Below, one piece after another: positions 1 through 10,100 of a DNA stretch of 64,000 bases. The notes beneath the pieces were generated by a model. That model did not search any database. It saw nothing but the letters and a program-made list of their open reading frames with translations, and was not told where the DNA came from. The stretch is from Nilaparvata lugens (taxonomy: Eukaryota > Arthropoda > Insecta > Hemiptera > Delphacidae): assembly GCF_014356525.2 (NCBI RefSeq), contig NC_052510.1, positions 55,664,503 to 55,728,502 of the forward strand. Reading direction: 5' to 3'. A program made the position numbers and the translations under genes. How positions within the stretch are numbered: the stretch's first letter is position 1; each line of letters begins with the position of its first letter.

Positions 1-480
1 TTAGGCTATCGTCACAACACCCAGAATGGTCTCCGATATCTGAGAATTAAGGTCCTTATAATGATAGTCAAATTAGTTGATACCCTAAAACAATAATCAC
101 TGTAGGTTTTTTATCTAAAATTACGGTATGTAATTAATTTTAAAAATCAACATCCAAACAAGCTTGAAGCACAAGAATGATTGAATTTTGGTCCTTTCTA
201 AACATTCAACTCAAATAAATTTCAAGCATGATAACTCGCCTGGTTGCTGAAAAAAGCATACACAGTCTCAAGTAACAAAGTATAGGCCTAATAACACTCA
301 GAATCAATATACATTTTTTGACAGAAATGGTTTGAATGGCGATTTCAGATTAGATATGTATTACTTTATTTATTTATACAATAAGTACATTGTCAAAATG
401 ATAAGGAGAGAAATGATGTTGATATTCATAATCTACTATGTTGCATATCCATACTTCTTTACTATTGAAATAAAAGTTCA
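1..480. other. No gene seen, AT-rich flank
   Basis: AT-rich sequence with no convincing coding potential, splice-site pairs or repeat recognised elsewhere in the window. Confidence 0.5.
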
Positions 481-655
481 ATTTTTAAAAACACTTATAA
501 AGTGAAAATGCACTTACTGCAAATTTTGCTACTAATAGCTATTAGTAGTGACGATGGTTTCGACCTAGTTTGGGTCATCATCAGACTGTAGAAACTTACT
601 ATAATCTACTCTAATAGTAAGTGCATTTTCAATTCATAAATGTTTTTAAAAAAAT
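481..655. mobile_element. Foldback element with hammerhead-like centre
   Basis: Terminal inverted repeats of about 35-40 bases (poly-A-rich ends followed by AGTGAAAATGCACTTACT on the left and its complement on the right) surround a central stem-loop. The loop carries the motif annotated at 550-584. The layout matches foldbacks at 8957, 21880, 30932, 55355, 61151 and 61566, although the arm sequences are unrelated. No coding capacity. Family name unknown. Confidence 0.6.
550..584 (-). ncRNA. Hammerhead-ribozyme-like motif (candidate)
   Basis: Read on the minus strand: CTGATGA, one extra T, stem II GACC / GGTC closing the loop CAAACTA, then GAAA, a minimal stem III (C-G closing CATC) and the cleavage-type triplet GTC. 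Three stem I base pairs (AGT with ACT) flank it. These are the conserved core elements of a type I hammerhead with a very short stem III, as described for Penelope-like retroelements and schistosome satellite repeats. The extra base after CTGATGA departs from the consensus; a similar inserted residue is tolerated in one viroid hammerhead. Activity is unproven. Confidence 0.35.
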
Positions 656-1090
656 TTAAGATATTTATTCATTAGAATGATGGAGTAATCCGTGGTCTAG
701 TGGATAGAGTGCTTGCGTAGCAGCATAGAGATCCCGGATTCGAACCCTCTCATTACCAGAAGTTTTTTAACCAGATCACTCCCGTGTTATCGGATGGGCA
801 CGTTAAACTGTCGGTCCCGGCTGAAGTATGTCAGTCGTGAGGCCCATTGACGGCTTAAGCAGGGAACCCACTATGCCGTCACCGTCAGGCGCCGTCCGGC
901 ACAGACCGTCACCGTTGCGTACCGGCAACATTGCTTTGCATTGTTTTAAACGAACGGCAACTCACTATACCCGTCCGTCACCGGCCACGACCGTGTCCGT
1001 CAGTCACCGTCGGCCACCATTGCTGTTTGGGGCATTCTTGTCGGATAGCCGGTCCGTTTTTTTATCATTCTTCCAGTCGACATTCAACCA

Positions 1091-1306
1091 TAGTGCGGTC
1101 CACGTTATAATGTCAGTATTTGATCAACATTGGACTTGCTATCCTTGTCTATCATTTGACAAAGCAGATAGCGCTATACTTTTCTAGCTCCGCAAAGCTA
1201 CCTGATCGTTATTTAACAATGTAGAAATATAATCTGGCAAGGCAGAGAATCAGCAACGCTGTTCTCCTATCCTTTTCCACTGCCATTATAACGTGGACTT
1301 CACTAT
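1091..1306. mobile_element. MITE, TAGTGAGGTCCACG family, copy 1
   Basis: Inverted repeats reading TAGTGCGGTCCACGTTATAA on the left and the complement of TATAGTGAAGTCCACGTTAT on the right enclose about 175 bases. The same termini occur at 21559-22446, 23868-24086 and 47836-48619. It is nested inside the Harbinger element and so is younger than it. Confidence 0.75.
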
Positions 1307-1362
1307 ATCAGTGAAATCACATCGCCAGTGTTTTGTTGTAGTGCGCCTTTGTTATGTGAGCG

Positions 1363-1501
1363 ATGAGTACGGACGAAATATTGATAGAGGCTATCAGGGA
1401 GTATCCCTTCCTGTATAATACTAGTGATAATAGTTATCACGACAACAGGAAGAAAGATAATGCCTGGCAGGAAATCTCAGAAAAGTTTTATACCATGTCA
1501 G
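1363..1501 (+). pseudogene. Harbinger-associated MADF/Myb-like protein, first exon remnant
   Basis: An ATG opens a 46-residue reading frame (MSTDEILIEAIREYPFLYNT...) ending in a good splice donor (CAG|GTAAGT). The spacing of hydrophobic and aromatic residues (LIEAIREYPFLY, then NAWQEISEKF) matches the start of MADF/Myb-SANT domains. Such proteins are encoded beside the transposase in Harbinger elements and recruit it to the DNA ends. No continuation exon was found before the right terminus, consistent with an internal deletion. Confidence 0.65.
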
Positions 1502-1609
1502 GTAAGTTATTTACAAATATTATTCTGTAAGCGAAATTATGAAATCAAAGTTTTGGCCGTTTGACAAATCACACGATGATGGGAAAGGGCTCAAATTAAA
1601 GGTCTTGAT

Positions 1610-1962
1610 CCCAGGGATTCGGGAAAAGTTAGCAGCCGATCCTCAGGACCAATGACCTCACGGAAGTTACTGTGTTTCACTGGGAATTTCAGTAACTCGA
1701 GCAATTCGTAGAACTTCTTTGGAGTCATGCGAAAATATAAAAAGAACTTAGCATCGTCTTTTTTCAAGTCGTCAAACAAATGATGAAATTCACCATATTC
1801 GTTTCTTCTTCTGAAGATTTCGTGCACCCAGTACCTATGCTTCCTCCGTTTCTGTATCTCTTCTTCTTCAGCAATGCTGCGGCTATTACTAGCAATTCCT
1901 CCTCGTCTGATGAACTCTCCATCGCAACTGATGCATTTCTTCTGGTTAGCTCCGGTTTCTGA
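1610..1962 (-). pseudogene. Harbinger transposase, N-terminal fragment
   Basis: The minus-strand frame reads KRRKHRYWVHEIF, NEYGEFHHLFDDL, KFFLYFRMTPKKFYELLELL, then NFREVIGPEDRLLTF. This is the conserved N-terminal region of PIF/Harbinger (HARBI1-like) nucleases, ahead of the DDE catalytic domain. The frame then leaves the family pattern and stops at 1591, so all catalytic residues are absent. An open frame continues upstream into the terminal repeat, but that part is probably not real protein. Confidence 0.75.
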
Positions 1963-2271
1963 CGGAGCTAAGCAGACGGGCAAGGGGGTTATCGCCGGAA
2001 AAATGACGGTGAAGGCGGCGACTGACGGTGACGGTCGGTGCCGGACGGCGCCTGACGGTGACGGCATAGTGGGTTCCCTGCTTTAAATTATATATTCAGG
2101 CGGTGGGACCTTCCCGAAAGGGACTCCCCACCAACAAAAGCCATACGAATTTACTTTTATTAGAATGATAAAATGGTGCAATAACTAGATTCATGTTACT
2201 TGTAGATTCTAAAATTTAGAATACCTTAATATTGACTAGTATTGGGCTATCATTATTAATTTTGAAACTCT

Positions 2272-2462
2272 CAGGCTCAACTCACACTTTCGCGACTCAG
2301 GTCGAGAAGAGACTCGACTCTAGTCGAGAGCATGTGTTTTCAAATGGTGACACTCAGCTAGTCGAATCTAGTCTCCGCGACTGTAACCATTTGAATACAC
2401 ATGCTCTCGACTATAGTCGAGTCTCTTCTCGACCTGAGTCGCGAAAGTGTGAGTTGAGCCTT
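2272..2462. mobile_element. Foldback MITE (GGCTCAACT family), copy 1
   Basis: Nearly the whole element is a hairpin: arms of about 80 bases beginning GGCTCAACTCACACTTTCGC and rich in GACTCGACTCTAGTCGAGAG, with a short centre. Copies at 17990-18171 and 51786-51979 share the arms. No coding capacity. Confidence 0.8.
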
Positions 2463-2613
2463 AGTGCCGGTTGCACGAAAGCCGGTTTAATTTTAATCGT
2501 GATTATTCACGAGAAACAATCAGAGAAGGCCTTTTAGATGAGACAGCTTCACTGATTGGTTCTCGTGAAATTAATCACGATTGAAATTTAACCGGCTTTG
2601 TGCAACCGGCACT
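2463..2613. mobile_element. Foldback MITE (AGTGCCGGTTGCAC family), copy 1
   Basis: Inverted arms AGTGCCGGTTGCAC...GCCGGTTTAA with the complementary right arm, about 150 bases. It directly abuts the previous MITE. A full copy lies at 44301-44454 and a diverged one at 63346-63566. Confidence 0.8.
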
Positions 2614-2780
2614 CAAATTCAAACAAATATTCCCAAAGACTATCAATTTATTATCAAAAATTTATTTTTGAATAGTGGTGTTTCACTGGTGGCGAGAAAT
2701 GTAATTTTTGATTCTTAAAATTGAACATTGAATCAATGATAATTCTCCATCTATTCTAATGATGTCGTAATTATTGTATT

Positions 2781-3260
2781 AATCAATAATCACTAAATGA
2801 TTGGACAAAACGCACTATTTGATTACTTTTCTCTGATTAAACCTAGTTGAGACTAGCTTCTACTTGTCAGAACATCAGCGTTGCCAGATCGTGTGAAATT
2901 GTTACTTTTTCATGCAAACCAATACTGAATATGGCAACACTAATCAATAATCACCAAATCATTAGACAAAACCCACTATTTGATTACTTTTCTCTGATTA
3001 AACCTAGTTGAGACTAGCTTCTACCTGGTAGAACTCCAACGTTTCCAGATTATGTGAAATTGTGACTTTCTCATGCAAACCAATACTGAATATGGCAACA
3101 CTAATCAATAATCACCAAATCATTAGACAAAACCCACTATTTGATTACTTCTCTCTGATTGAACGTAGTTGAGACTAGCTTCTACCTGTCAGAACTCCAG
3201 TGTTTCCAGATTGTGTGAAATTGTTACTTTCTCATGCAAACCAATACTGAATATGAGAAC
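2781..3260. repeat. 161-bp tandem repeat, three copies
   Basis: Three head-to-tail units starting at 2781, 2942 and 3103 with AATCAATAATCAC; each contains the GTTGAGACTAGCTTCTAC block and ends near AATACTGAATATGGCAACAC. The third is slightly shortened. A fragment in the opposite direction (AATTTCACACAATCTGGCA) follows near 3410. The array lies within 300 bases of the PHD gene's coding start and so falls in its presumed promoter or 5' UTR. Confidence 0.85.
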
Positions 3261-3528
3261 ACAAATTACAATTACCTCATCAAGTGGGATGAGAACCAAG
3301 TATTTTACAGTACTGACTTCTTGGAGCTTTTCGGTTCTGATTTTGAGAAACATCCAATTAATTTAGTCCGTCGAGATTCAGTCTCATGACGTTGAATGAG
3401 AGAGTCGTAATTTCACACAATCTGGCACCGCCGATGTTTGTTCAGGGGGTAGCCAGTCTCGACCTATTTTAATTAGACCAGAATAATTCTAATAAATTTT
3501 TGTTCTCTTTTAATGCAATTTAAGGATC

Positions 3529-4167
3529 ATGGCTCAGAGTCAGGCACAGCCTTGTGGTACCTGCAGAAAAGACGTTGTTTACACCGACAAAGGACTTCTT
3601 TGCGAAGGAATGTGCGAGCAGTGGTTCCACACAGGGTGTGTCGCAGTCTCTGATGAGCGGTACGCAGAATTACAACTTGATGGTGAAACAAAATGGCGGT
3701 GCCCGACATGTGACAAAGAGCCATTACTGTCACTCTTCAATGACTTGAAAAGCTTGCAAGCAAGCATTTACTCCATCTCCGCCAAGGCTTCCCATTCCAC
3801 GATAGAAAGTATATCTAGCGAGCTCAAAGATTTCGCTTCTCGAATTTCCCTCATGAATAAATTATTTTCTGAGAGTATCAAAGAGACGGGAAAAAAATGT
3901 GTCGAAGAAACATCAACATCGCTCGACAAGAGCAAGTTAAAGAAGAAACGAAGTCGAAAAGTCTCCAAGTGCAAAAAAGAATTGATTTTAAAATCGAAAT
4001 CCTCTGGAGAAGAGTCTAATGATCTATTGACCGCATCTTTCGCAACCCATTTCATGGCATCCAACAATTTCGACGAATTCAATAAATCACCAACTGATTT
4101 CCAGTTCTCATCGTTGATTATTTCTTCCACTCCAGATGTATTTGATGAATTGGACACTCACAGCAAG
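3529..4167 (+). CDS. PHD-chromodomain gene, exon 1 (PHD finger)
   Basis: Encodes residues 1-213. The ATG at 3529 is the first in frame and precedes the PHD finger by eight residues. A pyrimidine-rich tract ending AATTTAAG at 3524 could be an acceptor joining a noncoding upstream exon. Reading through the donor would add 30 unrelated residues before a stop at 4260, giving a PHD-only form if the intron were retained. Confidence 0.75.
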
Positions 4168-7100
4168 GTACCTAGACAAAACGTTTCATTTCAGTGTGGA
4201 ATAAATATAGTTTTAATTGTGTGGAATCAATGTGTTCAACTAATCAGTGTTGTTAATTAATCAGTGTTGTTAATCGATGTTGTATTCTTTCTCACTCTCT
4301 ATCTCTCTCTCACTCTCTCTCTCTCTCTCTATCAATCATTTCAAATGATCAGTGTATTATGAAGCCTACTAACTTATTGAATAATTGAATAGCCTACTAA
4401 GCATACAAGATTGTCATCTTGTTAAATTGCACTCTTCGGCTTGACCTAACATTCAGCTCTCTAATAATATTAAGAATACCTATATTCTGTAATAAAGCGT
4501 TTGTTTCTTCCACATTTGGATAAATAAATTAATTTGCAGACTACTCTAACATACCACTACTAACATTATCTCAGCGATCATTGACCCTATATTCCGTATT
4601 ATGTCAAGTGTTTGAGGGCCAAGGCATACGAGGCGTTTTTTAAGCGTTTTCAGACGAATCGTCAGGCTGATTGGGTCGGGAAACAGCAGATAATCAGCCA
4701 ATCGGAGAGCTTATTGCTCTGCCGACTCGTCTGAAAACGCCTGAAAAAACGCTTTGTGTAGCTTGGTCCTCAGTAATTTCTTCCGTTATAAAGTACCTAA
4801 AGAATGGGAGATTATTCATACATGAATAATTAAGATATTAATGATAGTTTAGGCTTAAACTTTTTTAAATTAAATAAAACTTTAATAATTTCTACAATTG
4901 GTAACTGTTAACAAGTTACATTAATATTTTTTCAAGATTAATTCGATATTTTAAATGTACAAAATATGATAGTTTCGAATGTAATAATATAAAGGCACTT
5001 CATGTATAATTATTATTTAACGAAAATCCTAAATAAATGCTGTAAATCACCCCGAAGACTTCTGCTACTGCAGACATTGACAACAGGGTTAACAGCTATA
5101 GATGGAAATTCTATGAGAACTACTATCCAAAAAATGCACTTCATGTAATAATATAATAGTCTATATTACATACAAGCTGTAGATTTTTGCGAATCCAGTT
5201 AACATTACTAAATCAAAATCTGCTCACTCTTAACTATGACAAGACCCACTTTCTAACTTTCTCAGCTACACAACATGGACAGCCCACAGAAAACCTTCTA
5301 ACAGTCAACTTTTCCAACACCACGGCATTCACTATCCACAGAAAACCAACAATAAAATACCTCGGAATTATACTTGATTATTTTCTACACTGGGACCATC
5401 ATATATAGATTACCTAGCTAAGAAAAATAATATTAAAGTTCAAAATGCTGAGAACATTTATAGACAAGAAGTGCATGAAGATGGTCTACTATTCCTCAGT
5501 TCAGTCTTTGTTTACCTATGGAATTGTAGGATTGTGAGGAAAAACTACGTTCACCTCGAACCCCTTATAAAAGTGCAAAAACTAATAATTAAAATCATCA
5601 AGCAGAAGCCACCTCGTTATCCGTTAGACCAGCTCTACAATGAGTTTGGTGTGATGACGCAAGACAACTCTACTCCCTAGAAATTATTTGCAGACTACAC
5701 AAAAACCCAGAAACCTTTCAAAACAGAAACCACTGTCACAACACAAGAAATAGAAGCCTTCTTATCACGAACGAGGCTAGGAAGGCAACATACCAACGAC
5801 ACTTCAACCACCTAGCACCAAAACTTCACAATTTACTTTCTGTATACATCAAGATAACTCAAGAAAATATTTAAATGCGCCGTTAAAAACTGGATTACAA
5901 CAACTGGAAGACATAATATAGAAAACATAATTTCGAACAATATGTGAGCTCACTTACCCAATATATTTGCACCCCCACTCTAAATTTAATGTATAACTTC
6001 TACACCTGCTCTAGAACATGGGTTTCCCATAGTTGAGTAGTTCAATTTCCGAAAAAATGCAATTTATTTATATTTGTAGTAAATTTCATATATTGTAATT
6101 TTGAATATTGTGTACATTTTATTGATTGATTGCTTATTTGTATATTAATGGAAATAAATTTATTATTATTATAACATTTTGTTCCAATAATCATCTCACT
6201 CAAACCAAACTATATGAAGCTTCGATTTTCTAGGGAAGGAGATTTTACCGAACAGTTTAATCAGTAAGTTTCCCTGATTTGAAGAGTGCTTTTTAGTATA
6301 AATTGCTTGAAAATCAATTATTTAGATTACAGTCTAGTGAAAATTTACCTTTCTGCCCGCACTTTTTAATGCCAAGATCTATTTCCTACAAAAATATTAT
6401 TTAGCTTACTCCAGTTTTGGCAATCACTCTTATTAGTTGCTAGCGCAATAGTGAACTCAAATTACCTCACACTAAACCATCTAGGTAGTAATCTGGTTCT
6501 GGGTTCGCATCATGGTTAGGAAAAGTATTTTTATAATAATAATCTTATTGAAGCCTATCAGGCATGTACTGTTAATTTAAAATATGCCCCTGATAAATTA
6601 TATAATTTTTAAATAAATAATTACTATTTTTATCTCACTCATTCGAATATACTCTCTGTAATTCACGAATTATAAGCTAACATTAATTACTCAGTCATAA
6701 TACCTAACTCATGTTAATAATTTTTCCAGTTTTAGAAACATAAAGAAACTGATTTAAACGTTTTACAAGCTGTTTGAAATTATTAATAATTATTCATTAA
6801 ATTAATTGTTGTCAAATTGTCATCAACATCGCCTCCATCATCATCATCATCATCATCTTCTTGTTGAGATCGTCTTGAACAAGTGAACTCGAATAGCATT
6901 TCCATCGCATGTCAGAATTCATCAAATCATTCGAATATTGTAGCTTGGCTGTTCTGTGAATAACGCTATGTAGACCTATGCTTTACTGTCAATTGTTGAT
7001 GTACGTGTGTGACAAATCTCTTTCTTCTATACTCAAATGATGTAACTTCCGAATTGCAATACATTGTATTCCTTATCTTATAAGTGTTATAAAAATTTGG

Positions 7101-10100
7101 AATGTATATATGATAGAGTAAAATTGTTGAGTTGGTGTCCTAATTCTACTGTGAATGTGAATAAATATTCTTGAATGCGCATTTTTGCATGTTCTTTGCA
7201 ATTCGCTTCTGAAATTATTATAAAATGTAAGAACTTTTTAGTAGCATTAAGAGCATGGAAAAGCTTCAAGTTTAGTTAACTATGTTACAAAAGTTGAACT
7301 GCAGTCTACTAAATACTGGAGATATAGGCTAATTTTTAATTTTTGCTTCTGCTTCTAGTTGATAAAATAACATAATAATTATAACATGACTAAGTTAATG
7401 TGTGTATAGTTGAATTACGACTGTTGTACTATTTCTCCACTTTGTCAACCACTTGTAGCTTGAAATTTGTAAATTGAAAGTGGTTGACGATAGTTTCTTA
7501 CTTGTTTTATACATTAAGCTAAAGTTTTATATTATTGTAAAGCTGCGTTTACACCAAAGTTATTAACAAATGTTAATAATTTAATCTTTATAGATTCTAT
7601 TAGATTGACATAACTTATCATACACATGATAAACATATATGTTTGTCAAGCTCCGTTCAATCTAATAGAATCTATAAAGATTAAGTTATTAACATTTTGT
7701 TAATAGATACGGTGTAAACGCAGCTTAAGTCAGCGAAATTTATTTTTCACAACAAAAACTTGAATGGTACCTTGGCTACTAAACATTATTGGGTAGAAGA
7801 TGAACTTGAAAAACTATTATTAACTTTGTTGTAGTTCAGGCACCTGTGAATCTTTGTAAGTATTTAGAAAAAACACTTACTTTTTCATCATGAAATATAA
7901 GATTCATTAAATCATAAGATAGTACCGAACTTATTTTTTAATATTTACGATGATACGTAGTGTCTAAACCACAACAAAGTTAATAATAGTTTTTAAGCAT
8001 ATTCTACTCAATATATTTAGTACCCTTCAAGCTTTTTTTTTGAATAATAAATTCTACTGACAAACAATCATTCATCATAAAAAGTATGTATTTTTTAAAA
8101 TATTTACTAAGATACAAAGTGTCTAAAATACAACAAAGTTATTATATAGTGTATTGTCATGGAAGACAACATCAATACTTTTATTGTTAGATTCAAGTAT
8201 TCATCAAAATAAAATGTTGATGGTTTCATTTCAGACAATACTTTAATCAAACAATAATAGTTTTGATGTTGTTTTCCATGGCGAAACATGAAAACTATTA
8301 TTGTTTGATTCAAGTATTGTCTGAAATGAAACAATCAAGATTTTATTTTGATGAATATTTATTTCATCAAGACTCAGGTTTTCAAAAATGACAAGACTCA
8401 CTAGTTGAAGTGATGTGTTGTAATTTTTTTATATTTAGAATGTTTCCAGTAATTTATCAAATTACTACAAAATTTTGGCTTTGGTCTTTAGAAGTTTGAT
8501 ACTGAATATTGATAAATTACTGGTAATGTGGCCGATTATTTGGCATGCATTTTCACAGTCTGAGAGTACTTGTCATGAATTTTCACCGTCGTCGACACTT
8601 TTAATACAATGGGTACCGTACTCTCAGACTGTGAAAATGCATGTCAAATAATCGGCCACATTACACTGGAAACATTCAAAATATAAAAAATACAACACAT
8701 CTCTCCAACATAGTGAGTCTTATCATGGTTGAAAACCTGAGTCTTGATGGAATTTATTTATCAAAATAGAATCTTGATTGTTTCATTTCAGACAATACTT
8801 GGGTCAAACAATAGTAGTTTTGATGTTGTTTTCCATGAAGATACTCTTCATAATAACATTGTGACCTGGCTAACTGAGGTCTAGTGTCAGAGTTTTCAGA
8901 TAGAAATAAAGTACTTGAAATTGAAGTTGCTTTCCATGACGAAACACTATATAATAACTTTGTTGAAGTTCTGACACTGTGTTACTAGTAAATATTTGAA
9001 AAAACACTTACTTTTTTGGAGTCTTGAGGAATGCATAGAGGCTGATGAAGCTCCTCTTCAGGAGTGAAATGCATTCCTCAAGACTCCAAAAAAAGTAAGT
9101 GTTTTTTCAAATATTTACTAGTAACACAGTGTCAGAACTTCAACAAAGTTAAATAAAGTACATAATTCAAATTCGATTTTAATTTGAATAATTAACTTCT
9201 TTTTTATGATTATGTCAGAGGTCCTGAAATTGATCAGGAATCGATATAGAAATTAGTTTCTCTAGAGATTTCTATCCTAACTTGAACTATTGATAAATAA
9301 CTAAACTCTATGATTCAATTTCTTCTTTTTTGTCTTCATCCTACTGGAAATGTTGATATTAATTATGATAAATTGTGTTCTTATATTACACTTTTACAAC
9401 AGTATACCTATACTCACGATTTTGTTGCTTGTAGGACGCGTTTTGTGGCACTGAGCCACATCCTCAGCGTACAAGGAGTAGCTCTGTACTGTAGAAGTAC
9501 TACTGAATCATGAATAAGAGCCTAGTTATAGAAATTAGGTTTCTATAAAATAACGTTCATATCTGCTCACTTTTAGGAAGGTACAGACTTGAGCGCCATA
9601 AACACGCGCATTTCACTTTTCATCAGCTGATGTTGTTTATTATATCACTGTATCTTGGTGTTTATGTACAAATAAAAATATAATAAGAATAGCATCAGCT
9701 GATGAAAAGAAAAATTAACGTTTTCATGGCGCACAAGTCTGTACCAAAGCCAGTCTGTGTACAGACTTAGTACAAAGTCAGTCCGTACATATACATTTAC
9801 ATGTTAGATCAAAAATAATTAAACCTATGCTACATGGAGTGAATTTCGATTCATTTTCAGGAAGTGCCCTCTCTTGATTCTCCTTACTTGGTACAGACAA
9901 AGTCACCATCAGATCGTCAGTCAAATGGACAGAAATCTATGTCTCCAATTTTGCGAAATGAACATAATTTCATGCCACAAGGTTTGCCAAATGAAGAGAC
10001 CTCTATGTCACAAAGTTTGCCAAAAGAAGAGACCTCTAGGCCGAAGACACCAAGTTTGCTAAATGAAGAGACCTTGAGGCCGAAGACACCAAGTTTGCTA

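Larger units (their letters stand above)
858..2082. mobile_element. PIF/Harbinger DNA transposon, internally deleted
   Basis: Near-perfect terminal inverted repeats of more than 50 bases start AGCAGGGAACCC and are flanked by a TTA target duplication (855-857 and 2083-2085), the signature of PIF/Harbinger. Inside are the two genes typical of the superfamily in broken form: a MADF/Myb-like DNA-binding protein on + (1363-1501) and the N-terminal part of the transposase on - (1610-1962). The catalytic DDE region is missing, so the copy cannot move on its own. It inserted into a SINE and itself carries a MITE (1091-1306). Confidence 0.85.
682..2158 (+). mobile_element. tRNA-derived SINE, interrupted by a Harbinger element
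   Basis: The 5' head resembles a tRNA gene with a box A (TGGTCTAGTGG) and a box B (GGATTCGAACC), the internal RNA polymerase III promoter. The body is shared with copies at 14323-14575 and 12727-12891. An 11-base target-site duplication (ATTAGAATGAT) lies at 671-681 and 2159-2169, which fixes both ends and shows insertion by target-primed reverse transcription. The body is split at 857/2083 by a 1.2-kb DNA transposon. Without the insert the element would be about 250 bases, like the copy at 14323. Confidence 0.85.
7805..9152. mobile_element. Nested palindrome complex
   Basis: Several foldbacks sit inside one another. Arms at about 8263-8450 and 8660-8841 are complementary (blocks such as TTTGATGTTGTTTTCCATG and GTCTGAAATGAAACAATCAA). 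Between them 8525-8667 is a separate hairpin with arms TAATGTGGCCGATTATTTGG. A third foldback occupies 8957-9152. The ends share AACTTTGTTGAAGTTCTGAC-like sequence with 7820-7850 and 8130. No protein is encoded. Confidence 0.65.
4168..9860 (+). other. Intron of the PHD-chromodomain gene
   Basis: A 5.7-kb phase 0 intron, GT-AG. It holds a CT microsatellite, a MITE (4613), a LINE fragment (5187), a second MITE (7540), a nested palindrome complex (7805-9152) and a third MITE (9580). Between 6176 and 7539 I see only AT-rich sequence. No additional coding exon was recognised. Confidence 0.6.

Noticed and set aside
685..760. Possible functional tRNA gene
   Set aside because: Boxes A and B are good, but acceptor and anticodon stems do not fold properly and the sequence continues into a repeated SINE body with target duplications.
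828..1187. 119-codon + strand open frame in the Harbinger element
   Set aside because: It starts in the SINE, crosses the terminal inverted repeat and runs into a MITE; no domain.
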